Origin: Liolophura sinensis
Lineage: Eukaryota; Mollusca; Polyplacophora; Chitonida; Chitonidae
Reading direction: 5' to 3'
Length of the DNA stretch: 64,000 nucleotides
Assembly (NCBI RefSeq): GCF_032854445.1
Contig: NC_088302.1
Coordinates: forward strand, 10,473,338-10,537,337
Each line of letters begins with the position of its first letter. The first letter of the stretch is position 1. The position numbers and the translations under genes were made by a program. Positions 10,601-22,600 of this stretch are shown one piece after another. A model generated the notes under the pieces. The model was not told where the DNA came from and searched no databases. It worked only from the letters and a program-made list of their open reading frames with translations.

Positions 10601-13600
10601 CCATAATGAACAGTGTAGCAGTGATGGAGTCTACCCTAAATGACCTAAAATTGTGCCCTCAAAAGTGCACTTTTAGAGGCAAAGAAATTTCCCAAAATTT
10701 TACTTCCAGTTGAATATCATCCCATGATCCAACAAAGCCTCTAAACACCTTTCCAAAATCAGTAGATCTCTCAAAATCAGGAAATGTGGAAAGTTAATCA
10801 TGAATGAAATTTATGGTCATTTAGGGTATATCAAGAAATAATGAGTAATGGATATGGATAATGGAGAGTGCATGTAGCAGTCGCAGTGTGTATAAATTGC
10901 AGTAGTGAATGTTCATGTAGCAGTGATGGAGTGTAATAACTGAATAACGATGGGATAATAAATGGAATGTGCTTGTAGTAGTCATAGTGAGTCAGTGTGC
11001 ACATATTGTCGTACTGAAGTGCTCATGTAGTGATGATGGAGTATTTCAACTAGTGGTGAGTAATGATGGGATAATGGAGTGTGCATGTAGTGGTGAGTAA
11101 TGCTGGGATAATGGGAGTGTGCATGTAGCAGTCATGGTGTGCACATATTGTAGTACTGAAGTGCTCATGTAGTGATGATGGAGTATATCAACTAATAGTG
11201 AGTAATGATGGGATAATGGAGTGTGCATGTAGCAGTCCTAGTGTGCACATGTTGCAGTAATGAAGTGCCCAAGTAGCAATGATGGAGTGTATCAACTAGT
11301 GGTGAGTAATGGGTGTGCATATAGCATAGTGTGTAGATTCTGTGGTAATGAATTGCTCATTTAGCAGTGATGGAGTGTGTCAGCTAGTTATGATTAATGA
11401 TAGGATAATGGTGTGTGCATATAACAGTCATAGCATGTACATATTTCAGTAATGAAGTGCTCATGTAGTAATGATTGAATATATCAACTAGTGATGAGTA
11501 ATGATGGGACATTGGAGTACACATGTAGCAGTCATAGTGTGTAGATATTGTTATAATGAAGTGCTTATGTAGTGATGATGGAATATATCAACAAGTGATG
11601 AATAATGATGGGATAATGGTTTTTATTTATTTATTTGATTGCTGTTTTACGCCGTACTCATTATGGTGGGTGGAAACTGGGCACAGCCCGGGGGAAACCC
11701 ACGACCATCTGCAGGTTGCTGGCAGAACTTCCCACTTACGGCCGGAGAGGAAGCCAGAATGAGCTGGACTTGAACTCACAGCGACCGCATTGGTGAGAGG
11801 CTCCTGGGTCATTACGCTGCGCTAGCGCGCTAACCGACTGAGCCACGGAGGCCCCATCGGATAATGGAGTGTGCATGTAACAGTCATACTGAGTACATAT
11901 TGTAGTACCGGGTAATGAAGTGCTCATGTAGTGGTGATGGAGTATATCAATTAGTGATGAATAATGATGGGATAATGGAGTGTGCATGTAGCAGTCATAG
12001 TGTGTACATATTGTAGTAATGAAGTGCTCATGTAGTGATGATGGAGTATATCAACTAATGGTGAGTAATGATGGGATAATGGAGTGTGCATGTAGCAGTC
12101 ATAGTGTGTACATATTGTAGTAATGAAGTGCTCATGAGTGATGATGGTGTATATCAACTAGTGATGAATAATGATGTTATAATGGAGTGTGCATGTAGCA
12201 GTCATAGCGTGTACATATTGTAGTCCTGAAGAGCTCATGTAGTGATGATGGGGTATATCAACTAGTGATGAGTAATGATGTTATAATGGAGTGTGCATGT
12301 AGCAGTCATAGCATGTACATATTGTAGTCCTGAAGAGCTCATGTAGTGATGATGGGTATATCAACTAGTGATGAGTAATGATGTTATAATGGAGTGTGCA
12401 TGTAGCAGTCATAGCATGTACATATTGTAGTCCTGAAGAGCTCATGTAGTGATGATGGGTATGTCAATTAGTGATGAGTAATGATGGGATAATGGAGTGA
12501 ACATGTGTGAGTAGCAGTTATGGTGTGTACACATTGTAGTTATGAAGTGCTCATGTGATAGTGATGGAGTGTATATCAAGTAGTGATGAGTAATGATGGG
12601 GTAATGGATTGTGCGTGTAGCAGTCATGGTGTGACATATTGTTGTAAGGAAGTGCTCATGTGATAGTGATGGAGTGTATATCAAGTAGTGATGAGTAATG
12701 ATGGGGTAATGGATTGTGTGTGTAGCAGTCATGGTGTGACATATTGTTGTAAGGAAGTGCTCATGTGATAATGATGGAGTGTATATCAAGTAGTGATGAG
12801 TAATGATGGGATAATGGATTGTGCGTGTAGCAGTCATGGTGTGACATATTGTTGTAAGGAAGTGCTCATGTGATAGTGATGGAGTGTATATCAAGTAGTG
12901 ATGAGTAATGATGGGGTAATGGATTGTGCGTGTAGCAGTCATGGTGTGACATATTGTTGTAAGGAAGTGCTCATGTGATAATGATGGAGTGTATATCAAG
13001 TAGTGATGAGTAATGATGGGGTAATGGATTGTGCGTGTAGCAGTCATGGTGTGACATATTGTTGTAAGGAAGTGTTCATGTGATAGTGATGGAGTGTATA
13101 TCAAGTAGTGATGAGTAATGATGGGGTAATGGATTGTGCATGTAGCAGTCATGGTGTACTGTGTACCTTATAAAAATTGAAAATTCCCCTCCTTTTGTAT
13201 GTGGGATTGTCTATTAGCAATCCCACATACAAAAGTGGTATTTAGTGGATAGTTGTGGTATTTAGCAGGTCTCTGTGCTGGGTTTCCTTCCACCACAATG
13301 CTGACCACCATTGTATAGGGGAAATATTCTTCAGTACATTATAAAACACCAATCAGATAAATAAGGAAATAAATGAAAAGTGTAGAGATAGTATGGAGAA
13401 GCAAGTAGGATTAATTGAGCACACCCTAAATACTTAAGTATTGTAAGTTACCATACTGAGTGTTCATGTACATGTACCGTAGCTACCCTGGAGTGAAGCA
13501 AGTTATAAGGTATATTTGTAAGTTGTAGCATTCAGAAGGTCCACGCTGTTTTAATAGTCTACTAGCTGTAGCATAGAATTAACCCCATGTTTTATTATAG

Positions 13601-16600
13601 TGGTGCATAGATTTACGTGTAATTTTGTTAAATGCATGATTTGGTCAAATCCATTAGCCTATAAATATGATAAGCCGTTGTTGTAATATTCTTTTCAATG
13701 CAACTATGACATAGAGTTATTTTTATATAGCAGACATGTTGCTCAGAGGCAGGCTATATACAGTGACAGGACATGTAGGATCAAACTGCCGATCACAGCC
13801 ATGGGACCATGTTTGATTGAGCATTTATTGATTATATGAAGGGAGGTGAAGTGTCTGATTAGATAATGGGTCCAAAGTTTGTTCACGTATTTACATGTAT
13901 TGTTTAGCTTATCCTGGTATTATTATCACAAGTGCATTTGAAAGTAGCCAATGAAGTGCAGTGTAAATGTGTTACTATGAACTCGGCAATGGAGAGAGCC
14001 ATTTTGGATTATCCGCTTCCAGGCTGGCAGCTTGCTTTACATTACAGTCTGCTGATTGATTTTCAGCTAATGAATTTCAATGTCACCAGAGCAAATGGTC
14101 CTCAGTGGCCAATCCTTCGGGGTTTGTCCATGTAACGCACGGTCATGTGGGAGGCCAAGCGTTAGGGGGTGGTTTGTAAGCGAAACGAGACAACTGCCCA
14201 GTAATTGCTCATGCGAGGAGAGAGCTGTTCAGGACGCGGTACAGATGCTGAGTGCAGGCCTTGCACTCGCCGCTAACTGCTAATCTGCGTCTGTGTACTT
14301 CCAGCGCAGATGTCCTGTAATCTGGGCCAGCCTGTTCAGTTGTCAAGATGTCTCATGTGGATGTAACACCAGCTCATTGTTCACTGCTGCAGCTTGTACC
14401 GTGAATAGTGAGATACAAACAAATTGCCCCCGTCACCCAGGTTTTAGATACCATGCCCTTGTGCTGATTCTCCTCAACGTACCACCAGAAGCAGTGAATT
14501 GATGTTTTAAGGACAATGTGACGGACAATATGCTTGGAAGGCTTTGTGATTTAGGTAAAATTTATCCGTGTCCATTTACACATGGCGGTGTGGTTTTCTG
14601 TTGTCTACATGTAAATTTATGCCTGTAGCTACACTGTACATATTATATATATAATGCTGAAGTCTGTACCCTATAGCTGCTCTAGTAGTAATGGACAGAG
14701 AGTACTGCGGTTAGTTGCCCGAGTACTGCAGTGGTTGCATGACGAGTACTGCAATGGTTGCATGAGTTCCCTAATGATTGCATGAGTAGCGCAATTTGTT
14801 GGCCGAGACAGTTGGCACAATTACATGTGTAGGGCTTTCTCTATGGCCATGGTAAACAGCTGATGACCTCAAGGAGTACATACACATGTCGATATACTTG
14901 TCTTACATGTGACGGGAAATTCAGCCAACTGAGATTCTGTAGCTATTACTTGACTACTATACACATGTTTTATCACATGCATACCTGGATGCGTTATTGA
15001 TGGGTCTAATGGGGTTATTATTTATTCAGCTGCCATTATTTATTCATGGATTTATTCCTGTATTTATTGCTGCATGTATGTAATGCTGCACTGTATGTTA
15101 CACTACCTTCAGTTTTCTTATTTCTGTTGGCATATTTGTCACCATGCAATCGGACAATTTTTTTGGTTAGTTTCCTCTGTATGCAAATGTTATGTCAATT
15201 CTGCATATGTGGCTTTAGACAACAATCAAGCAAATAAATAATAATATTACTGTATGCTTTTACTTTGTGTATGTGCACATATGTAAGAAAAGAGCATTAT
15301 ATTTATTTTATTTAATAAAATGGTGAAAACCCATAAATGTACTGCAGGTGTAAATGTATTCCTTTTTTACCATAATGCATTGGCCGAGTACTGCAGTGGT
15401 TGCATGACTATCCCAGTGGTTCAATGATGAGTACCGCAATGGTTACATGAGTACCGCAATGGTTGCACGAGTACTGCAGTGGTTGCCTGAGCATTGCAGT
15501 GGTTGTATGATGAGTACTGCAATGGTTGCATGATTACCCCAGTTGTTGGCCGAGTACTGCAGTGGTTGCATGAGTATCCTAATGGTTGCATGATGAGTAC
15601 TGCAATGGTTGCATGAGTATCCCAATGGCTGCATGAGTACTGCAGTGGTTGCCCGAGTACTGCAGTGGTTGCATGATGCGTACTGCAATGGTTGCATGAG
15701 CATCCCAGTGGTAGCATGAGTACCGTAATGGTTGCATGTATACCGGAGTGGTTGTATGAGTACTGCAGTGGTTCGTGTTATAAGAATGTCTACCAGTTCA
15801 GCAAACAGAAGATTTGAGGTCAGACAAAGTAAGGTCACGACTAATACATTAAGACTGGCGGCCTTGGTTTTTCCTCACATGATGGCCAGTATAACAGGTT
15901 TGGCCTAGTGTTGCTTGTAATAACACAGTGTATTAGAATACTGTAACTTGGTGTATTTACAAATATGCGGAAACACCAGTGTCACCAGCTTATGAGGACC
16001 AATCACATAATGATAACAGTGAAAAATGTCACACGATTGGCTAGACTAGGCTGGCAACAGGGATGTTTCCGTATAATCATAAGTGTCCTTTGTGTGGTGT
16101 CAGGTCTGGTGTCTTCAGCCATGACAGCTTGCCATTCCAGTGAAACGGCTCTACTTGTATTAACAAAGTTTGTATTATGACCAACCTGTAAGAAACCAAT
16201 TTAGCGATGTGACCTAATTGATGTTGAAAGTGCTTTATCTGCACAGTCAAGTTGATGATTTCTGAGCTTAAATATACATGTATAATAAAGAACTCTTGCA
16301 TTTTTAATTAAATCTTGAGTAATTTTCCTACATCTCCTTTGCAATGTCCACAGCTTCTCAGTTTCTGGGGAAGAAGTTTGCAGATGCCAGCCGCCTTGTG
16401 GTAGCCAGCAATGCCTGGGCGAGAACCATTCCAACAAGAAACTGTGACATTCTTGTTACCTTCCCACCCAAAACTGACGACGACACCCTCATGTGGTTCC
16501 TGTCTCGTCTCAGGTCAAGGACACCGAAAATATCTGTCCATGTTCGTCACCATGGTAACACAGGGGTATACGGCTTCTACATGACAGCAAGCTATGACAA

Positions 16601-19600
16601 GTAAGTTGCAAGATGACATATTTCATTTTGTGGAATAAATTTGTGTAAATCAGTAAAATGATAAATAATACAGGTTTTTGTCAACTCTGACATCTCACTA
16701 AAACAGGTTATTTTTGAAGAGCTGTGGTGTTGACAGGATATCTTAGAGGCAAAATGTGGTTCATTTTAGAGGAGAAGTGTCTATACTCATTTAACCATCT
16801 CTTCTCAGTTTTGTCCCTGGCTTTAGTTTGTGTTCTATAAAAGAAAATAATCTGGAGGTACATGTAAGATAGAGTTGAGTTGTGTAGAGTTGCACAAAGA
16901 ATAACATCCAAAAGATATGGATTAATCAGTACAACTGGATCTCCACAGTGCATAACACAGAGGTTTCCCTGTTAAACTGCAGGTGGTGTATTGTAAATCT
17001 TCAACCTTTTCAATCATTAAAGCAATTTTATCAGTGGAATTTATGCATACAGTTATTATCAAAACGATGCTAATGTGATTTGTTTGTGTGAATAATAAGG
17101 CAGGCTTCATAAATCTGTTGAAATTAATCTTCTACATTCCATGTTTCTCTCACAAAGTTTCAAAATATTGGTGGTAGAGGTGGTGGAAAAGGTTGAAGAA
17201 TTAGGGTAAGCACTGAAAGGCTATATCTGCTCTGGTTTTATTTGTTTTAATTCATTTATTTGGTGGGCTTCGAAAGCCATACGGTGCTCAAGAATTTTTC
17301 AGTATTTACGATTAATGTCAGGTTTATGGGTGGATCAAACCAGATGAAGTGAGTGGTGTAAACTACCAAACTGCTCTAATATTATCAACATGCCTGGAGA
17401 ACTCTCATAATATTTGTAACTAACATGTGTTGGATAATGAGAAGAACAGGTCTTTTGTTATTTGAAGCTGGATGTGCAGTGTTAGGTGTGACCACGTAGT
17501 TAAGTCCAGCTCTCACTCAATAGCTAGTCTCGGGGAGGTTAAATGTTGGCCAGGGTAGAGACTGAGTGGAGGGGTGGGGATATGGAGGGACAGTGGGGGG
17601 TGTTGGGGGGGGGGAGATCGCACAATATGTATGATTTAATGATTAATGTTTTTTCAGAAGACAGCGTGTGGAATCAGGGCAATGGAGTACTAATGCATTT
17701 AGCTTCAACATGAACAATGCTTGTAGGCTGTATTCTGTTACATGCAATTTTAATAGCCTGTGCGAAAGTCTTATTCTGTTCTTTTTGCCAGTTCTTAAGT
17801 CATGTGGCAGAAGTCCAAGTTTTCCTGTATCATTTGTACCCCCACCTTATCATAGATCGACATTGATGTAGTGTGATATTATTACAAATGGCTGCTAAAG
17901 CACAGAACAAACTGGCTCAAGTTGTCAGGAAACACTTAGAAAGTAGATTGAACCACGTTTATACTTCAAGCCAGTCTTGACTTTTGTCATGTAGATCATA
18001 TGCCACATTAATATGATCATAAAGGAGATCAAACTGTATCTTGCAGACCAGATAAAACATTTGAAATGAAATGTAGAATAATCTACACAAGATACTATTC
18101 TTTAGGTAGCGAGACATATTAGCTCAAATTTGACAGGTTCAATCAACATCTACTTAAACTAAGTCAGGATTCATGAAATGTCATTAGAAAACACACGACT
18201 AAACTTTAAGAACAATATCAGAATTACAAAAGAAAGTTTAATTGAGGGGTATGTTTATCTGTAGTTTGTGTGAAGTGAAACAGTCTCGCCACATGATATT
18301 GACCAAAGGTTTAAACACACACAATGGCACCTGATTTTCCATTTGACTCAGGCTTGCGCGTCTCAGTTGGTTTGGGCTCTAATACAATGGAATGACCCAG
18401 GAGCCTCTCACCAATGTGGTCATTGTGAGTTCAAGATTAGCTCATGCTGTCTTCCTCTCCGGCCGTATGTGGGAAAGTTTGGCAGCAACCTCTGGATGGT
18501 CGTGGGTTTCTGCTGGGCTCTGCCCGGTTTCCTCCGACCATAATGCTGGCCACCGTCACATAAGTGAAATATTCCTGAGTATGGCATTATTTGAGTATCA
18601 CTCAAATAAATAAATAAATCCATTTGACTCAGTAGCAAGTCACTTCACGTGAATAAGTCACTATTAGTATTGTAATTACTTTTGACTTATTATGTTGGGT
18701 GTAGTGTCAAACAATGACATGACTGGTATTATCCTGAAGTCATCGGCACTCAGCTGTAAGGGCAATCATCTGAGCTCCTGATTTACCGCTTAGACAAGTT
18801 TTCTAACTGACATAATGTAGTACATACTTTGACTGGCATTATTGCAGTTGGTCTTATAATTTTGATTGATGGCGATTGGTCCCGAAAACAAGAGTGTACT
18901 CACACACTGTTTATAGGAATCTTGACAGATGTTTTTATGTGCAAACACTAAAAGGTTTCAGAATGCATGGTTCATCAGGCTATTTGCATATTACGTAACA
19001 AATTTATTTGTCCATGTACATGTACACATAAGTGCTCCAGACGTGTACAGTATTGTGATTATCAACTGGGGTATTGAATATATGTAATTTTAGCTATGCC
19101 TGTGAGCTCTGTGTCATGATAGCCTGAATATATGCTCATACAGCTGGTCCAGCTGAGTATTGATCTGTAACATTTGTGTAGAAGCTTATACAATCGCACA
19201 GCTTCCTGTGGGTAAACACTGATAAACGTACCAGTGCTGCTTTTAATATGAAATATTGCCACAACAGTTCAGAATCAACAGCTTCAAGTTCAAGTACTGG
19301 ACACTGGACACCTCTTGTATAAGTGTGATTTAAACTAACGTACTATATGAATAAATTGTTTATTTCTTAAACAAAACCTTGTCATATAATTATAGGAACC
19401 CTTGCCGGCTCGTTTGGCACAGTTTTATCTTAACATAACACTTTTCTGGCAATTTTAAATACGTATAAATATGAAATGAGTCTATTAATAAAGCTGTTAT
19501 TGTATTCAGTTTTCAAATCAAATACCACTTTTAGGGTAAGGCCTTGGAGCTAGAAATCTTGTTACCTGTACTTTTTTGCTAGCTGCTCATCCAAGTCTCA

Positions 19601-22600
19601 GTATACTGTGATCGACTGAAGTCTTGTGTCCTCAGCATGGCATTCCAGTGAGGCAGCATTGGGAATATATTGGCTGTAAGACCTGCCTCAAACACTGCAC
19701 TGATAGAGGCAATATACATGTAGTGTGGAAAGCTTTGAAAAACTTTTAAAAAATCTCACTGTTTCTGGGGCTATACTACTCATAAATTTTGTAGATTAAT
19801 CTCACTGTTTCTGGGGCTTCACTACACATAGATTTTGTGGGTTAATCTCTGTTTCTGGGGCTATACTACTCATAGATTTTGTAGGTTAATCTCACTGTTT
19901 CTGGGGCTTCACTACTCATAGATTTTGTAGATTAATCTCACTGTTTCTGGGGCTTCACTACTCATAGATTTTGTAGATTAATCTCACTGTTTCTGGGGCT
20001 ATACTACTCATAGATTTTGTAGGTTAATCTCACTGTTTCTGGGTCTTCACTACACATAGATTTTGTAGATTAATCTCACTGTTCTGGGGCTTCACTACTC
20101 ATAGGTTTTGTAGATTAATCTCACTGTTCTGGGGCTTCACTACTCATAGATTTTGTAGATTAATCCGTCTGTTTCTGGGGCTTCATTACACATAGATTTT
20201 GTAGATTAATCTCACTGTTTCTGGGGCTTCACTACTCATAGATTTTGTAGATTAATCTCACTGTTTCTAGAGCTTCACTACTCATAGATTTTGTAGATTA
20301 ATCTCTCTGTTTCTGGGGCTTCACTACACATAGATTTTGTAGATTAATCTCACTGTTCTGGGGCTTCACTACTCATAGGTTTTGTAGATTAATCTCTCTG
20401 TTTCTGGGGCTTCACTACACATAGATTTTGTAGATTAATCCGTCTGTTTCTGGGGCTTCATTACACATAGATTTTGTAGATTAATCTCACTGTTTCTGGG
20501 ACTTCACTACTCATAGATTTTGTAGATTAATCTCACTGTTTCTGGGTCTTCACTACTCATAGATTTTGTAGATTAATCTCACTGTTTCTGGGGCTTAAGT
20601 GATTTAACAACCCCTTGTGTGTGAAGTCTAGCCTTCTTTTAAAACCATTTCTCGTCCACCCGTATGGTGTAGATGTACATGTATCTAAACTTAACGTGTA
20701 GGAAAGTTTGTCAGTGACTTGCCAAGGTACGTGGTTTATCTTTGTAGGCACTTTGGTTTCCTCAACCCATTGACAGACCGCCATCTTATACATTGTACGT
20801 GTAGGTGAAAAAATTTGGATTTAACAAATGATCATATATTACATGTACTATGAATGTTGCAGCTCAGTAAGCTTATATGGCATACCGTGTACATGTGCTG
20901 GCTCCTTCTCTGGCCCTACTTGGGAAGGTCTTTCAGCAACCCACAGATGGTCGTGGGTTTCCCTGGGGTCTGCCTAGTTTCCTCTCCCCATAAAGCTGGC
21001 CGCCGCCTTATATATGTAAAATTCTTGAATACAGTTTAAAAAAAACACCAATCAAGTAAATAAGTAAATACTGTGTATATGCAAAAGAAAATAAATATGT
21101 TTAATACAAAGAATGAATCAGATAAATGAATAATTGGTCATACATGTATTTTGTGTTTCAGCCTGCTACGGGCAGCTGAAGACTTGGCCATCAAGAAGTT
21201 GTTGAAGGAGGAGTTTGGGGGAGGAATGCAGGATTTCCAGTTTAAGGACAAGGCATTTTTCAAAGATTTTTCAAAGATTTCGAAGACGAGCGTGCCTTCT
21301 TTACCAGTGAAGAGCGTCAGTATATCCTCAGAAACATGCTCAATGACCTCAGGGCGGAGAAAGGGGAAGAACTTGGCAAGGTCAAGTTCCTAGAGGGCCA
21401 ATCAATAGGTAATCACAGGTCATGAATAACTTTGAAGGTTACTAAAAAGTTTAAATTCCCAACTGTGATAAATGAAACAGGCGAGTCTTTTTTAGACTAG
21501 TAAATCCATGCTAAATGGAATATTCCTTCATAGGATTTTCGAAATAATTCACAAACTGAATCGTTTGAATAATCATTGAAAGGATTCCAGTGACAAAGCA
21601 AATGATAAACGATGAACTTTTATTATGCAAGAATGTGAAAACACTTGCATCCATCTCTATGAGAATACCTCTTACAGTGCAGTCTTCCTCACAAACCTGT
21701 GGAAAGATGAGTGAGTGCTTGGGGTTTAACGTTGTACTTAACAATTTTTCAGTCATATGATGACGAAGGAATCCTTAGAATGCATGTAATGTGCCTCCCT
21801 GTTGCAGGACAGATTTCCACTGCTCTTTTATTTAGTGCTGCTTCACTGAGACGCCTCACCGAAGGCCAGTATGGCACCCCACTCAAGCCATTATACTGAT
21901 ACAGGTCAACCAGTAGTTGCACTATCCCCTTCATGGTGAACGCCAAACAAGGAAGCCGCGACTTCCTCTTTTAAAGCCTTAGGTGTGACTCGCCCCAGGA
22001 TTGACCCCTGGATCTACCGCTCCGGAAGCAGGCGCTCTTGCAACTGTGCTAGCTGGGCCGGTCCTTTGGAAAGATCTATACTTCTTACTCGGAATAGCAG
22101 CAGTATTGTTAAAGTGCCATTAAGACATAATTATGTATTCTATTTTTGAATCATGCAAAAGACCAAGTGTTTCCAGTTGTGTGTAAGTTTGAAATTAATG
22201 TAGTTAACTTTCTACAACTAATTCAGCCAAATCATTGATGTAAGAACATCTGCTTTCCTAATATTGTGCACATAGTATTTTCCTAAAATCTACAACCTGC
22301 ATACCCTATACATACAGTGGACATATCCTCAATGACCATAAATTTCATCCGTTACTAATTTGTGCATTTTTCCTGATTCTGAGAGCTCTGTTGAGTTTAG
22401 AAAGGTGTTTTGGGGTTTGTTTGGAACATGGGATCATCTTCTACTGGAAAATTGTACGTTTCAACACTAATATTCATATTTTGTGACATTTATTTGTGTC
22501 TAAAAATGCACTTTTGTTGGGTGAAATTTTTGATCATTTGGGTATGTGAAGCATTCTGAATCGATCAAAAAAATGTGCTTCCTGTTTTACATGTGCCGTC

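Larger units (their letters stand above)
7656..16353 (+). other. ANO8: ANO8 intron 1 (8.7 kb)
   Basis: Filled with repeats: MITE A (9481-9665), MITE B (10632-10828), a 105-bp-unit array (10829-13157) interrupted by a SINE, a perfect hairpin (13192-13235), a SINE fragment and a 20-bp-type minisatellite (14700-14810 and 15376-15775). No conserved exon was recognised between them. Confidence 0.6.
16601..21161 (+). other. ANO8: ANO8 intron 2 (4.6 kb)
   Basis: Holds MITE A (16994-17203), a G-rich run (17571-17615), a full-length diverged SINE (18350-18619), the 46-bp array (19754-20599) and a SINE fragment (20898-21066). No other exon was recognised. Confidence 0.6.

Noticed and set aside
12442-13152. 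236-codon - strand frame with His/Thr/Tyr repeats
   Set aside because: Produced entirely by the 105-bp tandem repeat, whose length is a multiple of three; no conserved domain, and it lies in an intron of a gene on the other strand.
13932-14502. Three consecutive + strand frames in a GC-richer patch of ANO8 intron 1
   Set aside because: Different frames, no shared splice logic and no recognisable domain; ANO8 exon 1 to exon 2 phase already fits without them.
15421-15838. 98- and 131-codon Cys/His-rich - strand frames suggestive of zinc-binding repeats
   Set aside because: Arise from the 20-bp minisatellite; Cys and His spacing just follows the repeat period.
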